Part shown: piece after piece, positions 1 to 13,800 of the stretch
Numbering within the stretch: the stretch's first letter is position 1
Layout of the letters: the number at the start of each line of letters is the position of its first letter
NCBI RefSeq assembly: GCF_016894385.1
Contig: NZ_CP069812.1
Span: 2,046,001-2,110,000 of the forward strand
DNA from: Cupriavidus oxalaticus
Lineage (GTDB): Bacteria; Pseudomonadota; Gammaproteobacteria; Burkholderiales; Burkholderiaceae
DNA: 64,000 nucleotides
Direction: 5' to 3'
The notes under the pieces: generated by a model
What the model was told of the DNA's origin: nothing
Databases searched by the model: none
What the model saw: only the letters and a program-made list of their open reading frames with translations
Translations under genes and position numbers: made by a program

Positions 1-303
1 CGTCCCTGCGCCCTCGCCCGCCGAGGTTTGCACCTGCAGTTGCAACGGGCGGGCGCGCAGCACATCTGCCAATCGCCCAAGGGCTTCGGCAATCAGCTTC
101 GCATCCTCGGCGTAGTCGTGGACAGGCAGCCAGGCCAGATCGATATCCACCGACAAGCGCGGCAGGTCGTGCTCGAAGAGGTTGATGGCCGTGCCGCCCT
201 TGAGCGCAAAGCGCGGCTCCTGCGCGAGCACCGGCAGGATATCGACCAGCAGCCGCACCCGGTCGGTGTAGCGCCGATCCCAATGGTCAAGCCAGGTGCT
301 CAT
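1..303 (-). CDS. abiEii: AbiEii-type nucleotidyltransferase toxin (partial, runs off left edge)
   Basis: Toxin half of an AbiE (type IV) toxin-antitoxin or phage-abortive pair; family members are nucleotidyltransferases of the DNA polymerase beta fold. From the ATG at 303 on the minus strand, 101 codons stay open to the window edge, so only the N-terminus is present. FALKGGTAINLF (residues 32-43) and RLSVDIDL (49-56) give the Gly-Gly and Asp-x-Asp motifs expected of the catalytic core. A GGGAGA ribosome-binding site lies about 6 nt before the ATG. The start overlaps the end of abiEi by 17 nt, which suggests translational coupling. Whether the toxin is intact cannot be judged here. Confidence 0.85.
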   Translation of the reverse strand, partial: MSTWLDHWDRRYTDRVRLLVDILPVLAQEPRFALKGGTAINLFEHDLPRLSVDIDLAWLPVHDYAEDAKLIAEALGRLADVLRARPLQLQVQTSAGEGAGT

Positions 304-1111
304 CGAGGTCTCCCGGTAGGGTGATCTGGTAAGTCGGATGCAAGCGCCCGCCGGGCACCAGCGCGCGCTTGCCCCGGCCCAGCTCGACCCCATCGAGGGG
401 CACATGAGACAGCCACGCATGCTTGTGGCGTTCGGCCAGGGCCAGGAACAGCCGCTTCGCCTTGATGCTGCGGCAGTGGCGCAGCATCAGACCGACACGC
501 TGCGGCCGCAGCGTCGTCATCGCCTGCATCAGCGCATCAGCCTCATAGACCAGCGCCGCATCCGACACGCCATCGCACAGCTCCAGCATGGCCCGCTCGG
601 GCGTGGAGCACACCAGTGCCGACTCGGCACCCGAGTCCATCCGATGCCACGCCAGCCCCTGCCCGGCCAGCACGGACTCGGACACCTCGGCCGTGAACGA
701 CACGGCAGGCAAATCGAACGGACCCTTGCCCAGGAACGCGAAGCGCTCCTGCAGCGGCAGCTTGCTCATCCAGCCTGGCGGCCGCTCCGGCCCATAGAGG
801 GTAATCGTCCCGGCATCGCCCAGGCGCAGGTAGTGCTCGTGCCCCTGCAGGGTCAGCGCGAAGCGCCCACCCACATGCAGCGGCATCCCTTCCCCGGCCT
901 GCAGGCTGCGCACCACACCATCCCACTGCAGACGCCCGCCCTGGCGCATATACACGCCACGGGCCGGCGACACCAGCCAGCCACTGCCCACATAGCGTGC
1001 GACGAGGCTGTTCGAGTAGCTGTGCGCCCGTAGCCAGCGACTGGAAACCAGGCGCGTGTCGCCCAGATCAGCCAATAGGCGGTTCAGTTTTCCTGCATTT
1101 TGGTCACTCAT
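287..1111 (-). CDS. abiEi: AbiEi-type antitoxin / transcriptional regulator
   Basis: Antitoxin partner of the overlapping AbiEii gene, 274 residues. AbiEi proteins have an N-terminal winged-helix DNA-binding domain and a C-terminal antitoxin domain, and repress their own operon. The N-terminus (MSDQNAGKLNRLLADLG, then a stretch ending SPARGVYMRQGG) matches this architecture. The reading frame stays open upstream to 1816, but that part is integrase remnant and spacer, so I place the start at the ATG at 1111. No strong Shine-Dalgarno is visible there. An inverted repeat 66 nt upstream could be the operator. The gene sits on a degraded guaA-linked island and looks intact itself. Family assignment is from recognition of the sequence and the gene pair. 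Confidence 0.8.
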   Translation of the reverse strand: MSDQNAGKLNRLLADLGDTRLVSSRWLRAHSYSNSLVARYVGSGWLVSPARGVYMRQGGRLQWDGVVRSLQAGEGMPLHVGGRFALTLQGHEHYLRLGDAGTITLYGPERPPGWMSKLPLQERFAFLGKGPFDLPAVSFTAEVSESVLAGQGLAWHRMDSGAESALVCSTPERAMLELCDGVSDAALVYEADALMQAMTTLRPQRVGLMLRHCRSIKAKRLFLALAERHKHAWLSHVPLDGVELGRGKRALVPGGRLHPTYQITLPGDLDEHLA

Positions 1112-1176
1112 AGTGCTCAAAATACAGCTTTCTCGAACTTCTGCCAAGACTCGATGGTTCGGCAAACGAAAAATTC

Positions 1177-1193
1177 GATCACTTACGGTGATC
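1177..1193. promoter_or_regulatory. Inverted repeat upstream of abiEi, candidate operator
   Basis: A perfect 6-bp inverted repeat GATCAC-N5-GTGATC is flanked by A-rich and T-rich runs (about 1169-1198) and lies 66 nt before the abiEi ATG. AbiEi proteins of other bacteria bind inverted repeats in their own promoter, so an operator is the simplest reading. The flanking A/T runs would also allow a weak bidirectional terminator separating the integrase remnant from abiE. Confidence 0.4.
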
Positions 1194-1266
1194 TTTTTAC
1201 GACAATGGCAAACCACCCGCCGTCCATCAGCGGCACATTCCAAGAGGATCTGCATGCGCCCCCCTG

Positions 1267-2118
1267 TCACACGGTCGCACTCAGTACCGGCACCACCACG
1301 TTCTCCGGCATCAGCTTCGGCACGTAGGTCTGGCCATCGATCCAGGCATCGATCATGTTGGCCCACTCCTGCAGCATGTGGCGCCGCTGCTCGGCGTACT
1401 CGGCCTTGTTGTAGATCGAGCGCGAGGAACCGCAGCGCCAGCCGGATGGTCGGATAGGTCGCCACCGATTCCATCTGCCGCGCCATCAGCCGGATCTCTA
1501 GCGGCGACAAGGCGCGATCCTTCGGCACGAATGTCGCAATCGACGCGGCCCTTACATCCTCAGCCGGGTTGTCCACCTTCTCGCCGTGCAGGATGGCGAA
1601 GGCATAGACCTGCTTCACGATGTCGCGGACGTGTACCGCAGTGGCTGGAGCACCGCGCGCCTTCACCTTATTGCAGAGGGCGCGCAGGTCATCAGCGGTG
1701 ATTTCGTTGAGCTGCCTGTTCTGGAAGGCCGGCAGGATGTCCCGATCGACGATGCTCTTGCGCATCGCCTTGGTGCTGTCGGCCATCCGGGCGCCAACCA
1801 GCCATTTCTCGGTCACGTCGCCAAAGGTCTTGGCGGCGGTCAGCCGGCGCTTCTCGCGCTGTTTCTCCAGAGCGGGGGCTTGCCCTGAGCAACGGCCTTT
1901 TTGGCGTCGATCAGCTTTTCGCGGGCCATCACCAGCGAAATACCCGCCGGCCCGTAACGGCCAATGGTCAGGGTCTCACGACGACCGTTGAGACGGTAAT
2001 CGTATCGGAAGGTGACGGTACCGGTGGGCGATACCGTCACGTACATCCCATCACGGTCAGAAGCCTTATAAGTCAATGACTTAGGCTTCAAATTACGCAG
2101 TGCGGTGTCGGTAAGCAT
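1267..2118 (-). pseudogene. P4-type tyrosine integrase, frameshifted and internally deleted
   Basis: Remnant of a P4-family site-specific integrase of the kind that inserts genomic islands. It starts at the ATG at 2118 behind a strong AGGAGG (2128-2133); MLTDTALRNLKPK opens the DUF4102 arm-binding domain. In a run of five C near 1880 the frame breaks and reaches a stop at 1840. The downstream reading (EKQREKRRLTAAKTFGD, then TEKWLVGARM) continues in another frame to about 1425. There the sequence jumps to SIYNKAEYAEQRR, the normal tail of these integrases, back in the first frame, ending with TGA at 1267-1269. Most of the catalytic domain (the Arg and His-x-x-Arg region) is therefore missing. 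It cannot encode an active recombinase. Confidence 0.88.
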
Positions 2119-2407
2119 CGAGGTTTTCCTCCTGTTGGTGACGGCTTTTACCGTCAAGGGTCAGGAGACCTGCTGATGCCCGGAAAGCCGCATGAAATCA
2201 GCTTTCCAGACGAGACTTTTACCGTCAAAGACCGGTTTGGTCTCAATAGTGAACGGGAGGGTCTTAATCCGGCCTCCGGTTCTTACCGCCACATTTACCG
2301 CCAACCTGTTCCGCTGGCCGGCGATAGCTGCCGTAACGTATTTCTTTTTAAATCAATATGTTACGGCAGTTTTTCGATAACTGGCGATAGTCCCGAAGGA
2401 CGTCAAC
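2119..2407. repeat. Repeat-bearing spacer between integrase remnant and guaA, candidate att/arm sites
   Basis: This spacer has no gene. It holds a 13-bp direct repeat, CTTTTACCGTCAA, at 2145-2157 and 2216-2228, with a related TTTACCGCCAA near 2294. It also holds a 10-bp inverted repeat, CTGCCGTAAC at 2328-2337 and GTTACGGCAG at 2360-2369, with a 22-nt AT-rich loop and a following T run. Position between an integrase gene and guaA suggests integrase arm-binding sites and an attachment junction, but no second att copy is in the window. Confidence 0.45.
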
Positions 2408-4001
<1,594 letters not shown>

Positions 4002-4027
<26 letters not shown>

Positions 4028-4613
4028 GATGGGCCGATGGCGTGTCTTCCGTTGCGGGCTCGGCCATGACTTCCGTGCCGGGGCCATAGCCCGGCGGCGG
4101 CGTGATGACCGGCTCGCGCCGGTATTCTGGGGGTTTCGTTGGGCGCGCCGCGGGGGCGACGCCGGGTTCCTTCCTGGTTTCCTGTTCCTTCAGCGCGCGT
4201 TCCATCTTCAGCTGCTGCTCGCGCACGCGCACGCGTTTCGCCGCGGGGATCTGCACCGCGGCAAAAAACAGCAGCACCACCGCCATGGTCGGCAGCCAGA
4301 TCTTGCCGGCGCCTTCGAGCGGCAGCTCCAGGAACACCATCCAGGCAATGATCAGCATCGCGCTGGCCAGGTTCACATAGCCGGCCGTGCGTGCCACCGG
4401 TACCGTCAGCTGGCCGTTGAACGCGGCCTGCCACAGCAGCACCGACAGGCCGGCCAGCGCCACGCCCAGCAGTTGCCCGAACAGCGCGGGCTGCGGCTGC
4501 GGCAGTTGCAGCGCCGCGTACAGCGTGGTGAACGGGGACATCAACAGCAGGACGCCCAGCAGCAGGTCCACCAGGGCATCCAGAAACAGCACGGCTCGCA
4601 GCAACACCTTCAT
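4002..4613 (-). CDS. Small membrane protein between guaB and guaA
   Basis: Protein of 203 residues with four hydrophobic segments (about residues 3-25, 40-60, 74-95 and 107-127) and a charged, proline-rich cytoplasmic-looking tail ([20 protein letters not shown] and beyond). I do not recognise a functional family. The start is the ATG at 4613, 7 nt after an AGGAG. It lies between guaB and guaA on the same strand and overlaps guaA by 26 nt, so it is probably a member of the guaBA operon. Nothing in the sequence ties it to purine metabolism, and the association may only be positional. Confidence 0.75.
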
Positions 4614-4828
4614 TGGCGCTCCTTGTCTTGGGCCCCGCCGGTGGTGCGGCTGGCAGCAAGGCACGCCGGGACAGGCAACGCCGGCGTGGCGCGCGGCCGG
4701 GGCCAGGGTCGGGGCCGGCTTGTATTCCGGTCAGACCAGGGCGGCGCTGCGCGACGCGCGCCCTGCTCCCGATGATCGCGGGTTGGCGCCCCGCCGCCGC
4801 GGCGGACGGCGGGCGCAGCCGCTGCGCG

Positions 4829-6324
<1,496 letters not shown>

Positions 6325-6424
6325 CAGGAATGCACGGCTGGCTGATGCACGGCAACGGGTTTTCCGGCGCTCTTCCGGCGTGGTCTGCTATGCTCGTCGT
6401 CCTTTTAACCGGGCGTTGAAAAGC

Positions 6425-7384
6425 ATGGGAATCGGCGTATTGTGCGGGCTGCTGGCGGGCGCGTTCTGGGGCATGGTCTTTATCGCGCCCAAGCTGCTGC
6501 CGGTGTTCTCGCCGTGGGAGCTGGCGATCGGGCGCTACCTGGCGTATGGCCTGGTCGCGCTCGTTGCCGCCCTGCCGCTGATGAAGCGCATCGCCCGCAA
6601 GCTGACCCGCGCCGACTGCGTGGCACTGCTGCGCCAGGCCTTTACCGGCAACCTGCTCTACTACGTGCTGCTGGCCTTCGGCGTGCAGCTGGCCGGGGTC
6701 GGACCGACCTCGCTGATCATTGGCATCCTGCCGATCTCGGTCACCATCATGGGCCGGCGCGACCACGGCGCGGTGCCGCTGTCGCGGCTGCTGTGGCCGC
6801 TGCTGGTGGTGGCAGTGGGCATCGCCTGCATCAACATCGACCTGTTCGGCGGCGGCCAGAGCGCACATGCCGCCGCGGCCGGCGACGCCGTGCGGCCGGG
6901 CTGGCAGAAGCTTGCCGGCGTCTGCGCCGCCGCCGGCGCGCTGGTCTGCTGGACCCTCTACGCGGTCGACAACGCGCGCTACCTGCAGCGCAACCCGCAC
7001 TACAGCGGCAATGAATGGTCGGCGCTGTACGGGCTGTCGACCGGCGCGGTATCGGCCGTGCTGGCCGTGATCGGCTGGCTGGTGGCGGGCGACGCCCTCA
7101 CCTCCGGCGACAGCGGCCGCGACTGGCAGTGGTTCTGGATGGTCAACGCCGCGGTGGCGCTGGGCGCGTCGCTGATCGGCAACAACCTGTGGAATATCGC
7201 CAGCCGGCGCCTGCCGCTGACGCTGTCGGGCCAGATGATCGTGTTCGAGACGCTGTTCGCGCTGGCCTATGGCTTTATCTTCGACCACCGCTGGCCGCGG
7301 CCGCTGGAAATCGCCGCCATTGTGTTGCTGATGGTCGGCGTGGCCTGGTCGGTGCGCTTGCACGCCAGCGACAAGTCTGCGTAG
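6425..7384 (+). CDS. EamA/DMT-family inner-membrane transporter
   Basis: Probable metabolite exporter of the drug/metabolite transporter superfamily, 319 residues. The N-terminus MGIGVLCGLLAGAFWGMVF is a typical first EamA helix. About ten hydrophobic segments are arranged as two EamA repeats, the second ending in a hydrophobic stretch around IVLLMVGVAWSVRL. The ATG at 6425 opens the first helix directly; the frame extends upstream through the antisense of guaB, which I regard as a shadow. It is divergent from guaB. Substrate cannot be inferred. Confidence 0.85.
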   Translation: MGIGVLCGLLAGAFWGMVFIAPKLLPVFSPWELAIGRYLAYGLVALVAALPLMKRIARKLTRADCVALLRQAFTGNLLYYVLLAFGVQLAGVGPTSLIIGILPISVTIMGRRDHGAVPLSRLLWPLLVVAVGIACINIDLFGGGQSAHAAAAGDAVRPGWQKLAGVCAAAGALVCWTLYAVDNARYLQRNPHYSGNEWSALYGLSTGAVSAVLAVIGWLVAGDALTSGDSGRDWQWFWMVNAAVALGASLIGNNLWNIASRRLPLTLSGQMIVFETLFALAYGFIFDHRWPRPLEIAAIVLLMVGVAWSVRLHASDKSA

Positions 7385-7416
7385 ACTAGCGGACGATGGC
7401 GCGGGGGTCACACGCG

Positions 7417-7458
7417 CCACATCAGAACAGCCACATCAGAACAGCCACATCAGAACAG
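7417..7458. repeat. Three perfect 14-bp tandem repeats
   Basis: Three adjacent copies of CCACATCAGAACAG, followed by a partial CAGAACAG, occupy the 229-nt gap between the EamA gene and the DUF4124 gene. The rest of the gap shows no recognisable element. The array could vary by slippage. Confidence 0.85.
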
Positions 7459-7613
7459 CAGAACAGAAACACCAGGGTCAAACCGGCGCCATGCCTTGGC
7501 GCCAAGCCATCGCCCGCGGCAGGCCTGCCGCGGCATTGCCTCGCGCGCAGCCGGCGGCCCAGCAGTCTTCCAGCCGCACCCGTTCCTTACCAGCCACTTT
7601 GAGACGCCTCGCC

Positions 7614-8147
7614 ATGAAACGATCGTCCGTGCTGTGCCTGCTTGCCGCCGCCGTCACGGCTACCGCCTCGGTCCACGCCCATGCCTACTGGCAATGGCGC
7701 GATGCCAACGGCCGCATGGTCTACAGCGACGTGCCGCCGTCCGGCGCAGCCCCAAGGGCGCTGCGCGCCCCTGGCCGTTTTGCCGGCGAGTACCAGCCGG
7801 TAGCGGCGGCCAGCGCGGAAAGCGCCAATGTCCCCGCAGCCGCGCCAGCCCATACCAAGGCCGCAGGCAAGCCCAAGGAGGCCGCCCCGCCGCCGACGGC
7901 CGAAGAGGCCTTCCAGAAGCGCCGCGAATCCCGCCTGAAAGCCGCGGCGGAAGAGGCGCGCAAGGAAACCGAGGCTGCCGACCGCGAGGCCCGCTGCGCC
8001 CAGCTGCGCAACTACGCCGCCGGCCTGCAGCAAGGGATGCGCGCGGCGGTAGCGGGTCCGGATGGCTCGCTGCAGCACCTGAACAGCGATCAGCGCCAGG
8101 CCGAGCAGGTCAAGACCAGCGCCAGCCTCGACAAGAACTGCAGCTGA
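7614..8147 (+). CDS. DUF4124-domain exported protein
   Basis: Protein of 177 residues with an N-terminal signal peptide (MKRSSVLCLLAAAVTATASVH, cleavage probably near HAHA) followed by YWQWRDANGRMVYSDVPP, the DUF4124 signature. DUF4124 proteins are common periplasmic proteins of beta- and gammaproteobacteria whose function is unknown. The middle is alanine- and proline-rich; the C-terminal half is charged and probably helical (EARKETEAADREARCAQL). The ATG at 7614 opens the signal peptide; the frame reads open upstream without signal features. It is followed by a hairpin terminator and convergent with ratB. Confidence 0.85.
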   Translation: MKRSSVLCLLAAAVTATASVHAHAYWQWRDANGRMVYSDVPPSGAAPRALRAPGRFAGEYQPVAAASAESANVPAAAPAHTKAAGKPKEAAPPPTAEEAFQKRRESRLKAAAEEARKETEAADREARCAQLRNYAAGLQQGMRAAVAGPDGSLQHLNSDQRQAEQVKTSASLDKNCS

Positions 8148-8160
8148 ACCGAAAGCAAAA

Positions 8161-8179
8161 ACGGGGCGTCATGCCCCGT
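8161..8179 (+). terminator. Hairpin terminator after the DUF4124 gene
   Basis: ACGGGGC-GTCAT-GCCCCGT forms a perfect 7-bp GC-rich stem 13 nt after the stop codon. It is preceded by an A-rich run (useful to minus-strand transcripts from ratB) and followed only by CTTG, so it may work best for the minus strand or in both directions. Confidence 0.6.
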
Positions 8180-8220
8180 CTTGCTGTCAGTGTTGCCATC
8201 AGCGGCGCAAGCCTTCCGGC

Positions 8221-8565
8221 TCAGCCATTGCCGCGCAGCCATTTCTGTCCTTCCCGCGCCCCGCCCTCGCGCAGCTTCTGCACGCGCTTGCGCCGCGCCT
8301 GCTTGGGGTCGGCAGTCAGCGGCCGGTACACCTCCACGCGGTCGCCCTCGCGCACCACGGTATCGGGCGTCTTGAGCTTGCCGAAGATGCCCACCCGCAT
8401 GGTCGACGGATCCACTTCCGGGCACGCCTGCTGCAGCCCCGAGCCGACGATGGCCGCGGCGATCGTGGTACCCGCGGGCACGTCGATCTCCTTCAGGAAT
8501 ACCGCATCGGGCCGCGCATAGCACACCGCGACATGCACGGTGCCCGCGCCTTCAGCTGGCGCCAT
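8221..8565 (-). CDS. ratB: RnfH/RatB family protein (UPF0125)
   Basis: Small beta-grasp (ubiquitin-like) protein of 114 residues, second gene of the conserved ratA-ratB pair. VHVAVCYARPDAVFLKEIDV near the N-terminus and VGIFGKLKTPDTVVREGDRVEVYRPL are family-typical. The cellular role is poorly defined. I chose the ATG at 8565 (MAPAEGAGTVHV), which overlaps the end of ratA by 14 nt and implies coupled translation; a longer frame begins at 8595 inside ratA. The C-terminus is basic (ARRKRVQKLREGG). Confidence 0.85.
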   Translation of the reverse strand: MAPAEGAGTVHVAVCYARPDAVFLKEIDVPAGTTIAAAIVGSGLQQACPEVDPSTMRVGIFGKLKTPDTVVREGDRVEVYRPLTADPKQARRKRVQKLREGGAREGQKWLRGNG

Positions 8566-8989
8566 ATACCACCTCGGCGCGCTTGACGAAGGCATCGACG
8601 AAGGTATTCGCGATCATGCTGAACACCGGGCCGATGAGTTTTTCCAGCAGCAGGCTCGAAAACTCATAGTGCAGGTGGAATTCGATCTTGCAGGCGTCTT
8701 CGCGCAGCGGCGTAAAGCGCCACGCGCCATTGAAGGTCTTGAAGGGCCCGTCGGCAAAGGTCATGTCGATGCGGGTCGGGCGCTCCTGCGTATTGCGGGT
8801 GTGGAAGAACTGCTGGATGCCCTTGAAATGGATATGGATCTTGGCGTCGAGCGTGGTTTCGGTCTGCTCGAACACCTCCACGCCACCGCACCATGGCAGG
8901 AACTTGGGATAGTCCTCCACGCGCGTGACCAGGTCGTACATCTGCGCGGCGGAATAGCCGAGCAGCACGGATTTATGGACGTCTGCCAT
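8552..8989 (-). CDS. ratA: RatA / coenzyme Q-binding (COQ10, START-like) protein
   Basis: Protein of 145 residues of the polyketide cyclase/START-like fold. MADVHKSVLLGYSAAQMYDL and the YPKFLPWCGG motif are family hallmarks. Related proteins are described either as ubiquinone-binding chaperones (COQ10) or as RatA, reported in E. coli to block 70S ribosome association; this sequence does not decide between them. The ATG at 8989 matches the family N-terminus. It is divergent from smpB, a strongly conserved arrangement in proteobacteria. Confidence 0.88.
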   Translation of the reverse strand: MADVHKSVLLGYSAAQMYDLVTRVEDYPKFLPWCGGVEVFEQTETTLDAKIHIHFKGIQQFFHTRNTQERPTRIDMTFADGPFKTFNGAWRFTPLREDACKIEFHLHYEFSSLLLEKLIGPVFSMIANTFVDAFVKRAEVVYGAS

Positions 8990-9166
8990 GTATTGGGAAA
9001 TCTGGCTCCCGGCCATGCCGCGCGTATCGCGCCAGGACATCAGCCGGTGCCGGGGCTGGTTTGCTAGAATTCCGATTTTAGCCGACGCTGGTCGCTGGCG
9101 GCACTTCGCCATGCGGCACTGCAGCGATCCGGCCTGCTTTCACCCATTGCTCCCCTACCCGCACGC

Positions 9167-9619
9167 ATGACCATCGCTGACAACAAGAAGGCCTTTTTCG
9201 ACTACTTCATCGAAGAGCGATATGAGGCCGGGATCGTGCTGGAAGGCTGGGAAGTCAAGGCGATCCGCGCCAACCGCGTACAGATCAAGGAAGGCTACGT
9301 GGTGGTGCGCGACGCCGAGATGTTCCTGATCGGCGCCCATATCAGCCCGCTGCAGAGCGCCTCCACGCACGTCAAGCCCGACCCGGTGCGCACGCGCAAG
9401 CTGCTGCTCAAGGCCGACGAGATCAAGAAGCTGATCGGCAAGGTCGAGCAGCGCGGCTACACGCTGGTGCCGCTGAACCTGCACTACACGCGCGGCCGCG
9501 TGAAATGCGAGATCGGCCTGGCCAAGGGCAAGAAGCAGTTCGACAAGCGCGAGACAGAAAAGCAGCGCGACTGGCAGCGCGAGAAGGCGCGCATCATGAA
9601 GGGCGACACCAAGGAGTAA
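9167..9619 (+). CDS. smpB: SsrA-binding protein SmpB
   Basis: Binds tmRNA and is needed for trans-translation, rescuing ribosomes stalled on broken mRNAs. The length of 150 residues is normal. The N-terminal OB-fold sequence ([27 protein letters not shown]) and the basic C-terminal tail ([22 protein letters not shown]) are characteristic. The ATG at 9167 gives the usual N-terminus. It is transcribed divergently from ratA across a 177-nt spacer. Confidence 0.97.
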   Translation: MTIADNKKAFFDYFIEERYEAGIVLEGWEVKAIRANRVQIKEGYVVVRDAEMFLIGAHISPLQSASTHVKPDPVRTRKLLLKADEIKKLIGKVEQRGYTLVPLNLHYTRGRVKCEIGLAKGKKQFDKRETEKQRDWQREKARIMKGDTKE

Positions 9620-9646
9620 CGGCGCGCCCCGCCCGCGCCTGCCCGA

Positions 9647-10579
9647 TCAGGCGCCGGCCTTCTGCCCCTTCACGATCTGCAGCGCAGATGCAATCATGCT
9701 GCTCATCTCGCCCATATTCCCCGGCACGATCAGCGTATTGCCCTGCTTGGCCAGGTTGCCGAACGCGGCGACATACTCTTCGGCCACCTTCAGGTTGACC
9801 GCATCCATGCCGCCTTCGCTGCGGATGGCGTTGCCCACCTTCTGGATCGCCTGGGCATTGGCTTCTGCCACTGCCAGGATCGCCGCCGCCTCGCCCTGCG
9901 CCTTGTTGATCGCGGCTTGCCTCTCGCCTTCCGACTTCTGGATCGCCGCTTCACGCGCGCCCGTAGCCAGGTTGATCTGCTCCTGGCGCTTGCCCTCGGA
10001 CGCGGCGATCAGCGCCCGCTTTTCGCGCTCGGCGGTGATCTGCGCCTGCATGGCGTGCAGGATTTCCTTGGGCGGGGTCAGGTCCTTGATCTCGTAGCGC
10101 AGCACCTTGACGCCCCAGTTGGCGGCCGCTTCATCGAGGGCGTTGACCACGCTGTGGTTGATGAACTCGCGCTCCTCGAAGGTCTTGTCCAGCTCCAGCT
10201 TGCCGATCACCGAGCGCAGCGTGGTCTGCGACAGCTGCGTGATCGCCACGACGAAATTGCTCGAGCCGTAGGATGCCTTCATCGGGTCGGTCACCTGGAA
10301 GTACAGCACGCCGTCCACCTGCAACTGCGTGTTGTCCTTGGTGATGCAGACCTGGCTGGGCACGTCCAGCGGGATTTCCTTGAGCACGTGCTTGTAGGCG
10401 ACGCGGTCGACGAACGGCACCACGATCGACAGCCCCGGCGTCAGCGTCGCATGGTAGCGGCCCAGGCGCTCGAGCACCCAGGCGTGCTGCTGCGGCACGA
10501 TCTTGATGCCCCTGGCGATCAGCACGATCACGGCAATAAGGATGATCAGCGGCAACAGGCCAAGCTGAAAAGCGAGCAT
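9647..10579 (-). CDS. SPFH/stomatin-like membrane protein (QmcA type)
   Basis: Inner-membrane scaffold protein of 310 residues. One N-terminal transmembrane helix (residues 5-24, LGLLPLIILIAVIVLIARGI) precedes the SPFH domain (VPQQHAWVLERLGRYHATLTPGL onward). An alanine/glutamate-rich coiled coil (about 190-245) follows, then a short hydrophobic C-terminus. Such proteins oligomerise and often act with membrane proteases and NfeD partners, and the neighbouring upstream gene is an NfeD protein. The ATG at 10579 directly opens the membrane helix. It is convergent with smpB. Confidence 0.92.
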   Translation of the reverse strand: MLAFQLGLLPLIILIAVIVLIARGIKIVPQQHAWVLERLGRYHATLTPGLSIVVPFVDRVAYKHVLKEIPLDVPSQVCITKDNTQLQVDGVLYFQVTDPMKASYGSSNFVVAITQLSQTTLRSVIGKLELDKTFEEREFINHSVVNALDEAAANWGVKVLRYEIKDLTPPKEILHAMQAQITAEREKRALIAASEGKRQEQINLATGAREAAIQKSEGERQAAINKAQGEAAAILAVAEANAQAIQKVGNAIRSEGGMDAVNLKVAEEYVAAFGNLAKQGNTLIVPGNMGEMSSMIASALQIVKGQKAGA

Positions 10580-10676
10580 GTAACAACCCTCCGGTCAGGA
10601 AACAGCGGTACGGCGCCGCCGGAACGGCGGCAGGCGGATGGTTGCACGGCTGGCGCCGGGCAACCCTTGGATACGG

Positions 10677-11099
10677 TCAGCGCGGCGAAACGACCAGCGT
10701 GCTGCCGCGTATTTCGACGATACGGTAACGGCCCGGTGCCGCGGCGCAGTTCGGCGCGAGCTCGACGGTCCAGTCGGCGCCACGATACGGGACGCGTGCG
10801 CGCCCGTTGGCGTCCCAGGCGGGGACGTCGAGTTCCTGGCCGATATCGAGATTGACGGCGGGGTCGGCTGAGGCATTGCCGCGCCGCAGCTTGCCGAAAC
10901 GGGTACGACGCAGTGCGGCGATCAGCACCGCGGCGACCAGCGCCGCGGTCACGGTCTGCGCGGCGGGCGACAGGCCCAGCAAGGCGGCGATGCCGCCGGC
11001 GGCCAGCCCCACGGCCACCATCAGCAGGTAGAACGTGCCGGTATTCAGCTCGACGATCACCAGCGCGACCGCCGCCACGAACCAGATGTAGTACGCCAT
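10677..11099 (-). CDS. NfeD-family membrane protein
   Basis: Partner of the stomatin-like protein encoded just downstream. Of 140 residues; the first 70 form membrane helices (MAYYIWFVAAVALVIVELNT, then FYLLMVAVGLAAGGIAALLG and TVTAALVAAVLIAALRR). The rest forms an OB-fold soluble domain (DPAVNLDIGQELDVPAWDAN onward). This is the short NfeD1b-like form without a serine protease domain. I chose the ATG at 11099; the frame runs open upstream to 11189 through the ppsA terminator. Confidence 0.88.
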   Translation of the reverse strand: MAYYIWFVAAVALVIVELNTGTFYLLMVAVGLAAGGIAALLGLSPAAQTVTAALVAAVLIAALRRTRFGKLRRGNASADPAVNLDIGQELDVPAWDANGRARVPYRGADWTVELAPNCAAAPGRYRIVEIRGSTLVVSPR

Positions 11100-11140
11100 C
11101 CGAACTCCCCGTCCAATCGATCTCTGAAAACGATTCCCGA

Positions 11141-11177
11141 AAACAAAAACCCCGCAGCGCCAGAGGCGCCTGCGGGG
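11141..11177 (-). terminator. Rho-independent terminator of ppsA
   Basis: On the minus strand CCCCGCAGGCGCC-TCT-GGCGCTGCGGGG forms a stem with one mismatch (hairpin 11150-11177). It is followed immediately by TTTTTGTTT (11149-11141). It lies about 90 nt beyond the ppsA stop and just before nfeD. Confidence 0.9.
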
Positions 11178-11263
11178 CCGATTCAACACCTGACGCAGGG
11201 GCCGGTGCCAGCCGGCTGCCCGAAGGCGCGCCGGCTAATGTCGTTATTGTGACGTCAAAAGCC

Positions 11264-13648
<2,385 letters not shown>

Positions 13649-13800
13649 GAGAGCCTCAAAACAAAGTAGAAAACTTGCTGCGCATGCCCGGTATGTTGTT
13701 CGTGTTCTGGTCCCGGACCGATCGCTTGGCTAAGCAACCCCATGCTCGTGGTGCTGCAATGTTGCGGACGCGGCGCTACGGCTCTCATCGCGCAGCGCAT

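Noticed and set aside
287..1816. Single 509-codon frame joining integrase sequence to AbiEi
   Set aside because: The upstream part is a frame-shifted integrase fragment and spacer that happen to lack stops. The AbiEi family N-terminus begins at 1111, so a fusion protein is not supported.
2119..2407. tRNA gene as integration target of the island
   Set aside because: No cloverleaf-forming sequence with a T-loop consensus is visible. The integrase remnant abuts guaA, which is a better target candidate.
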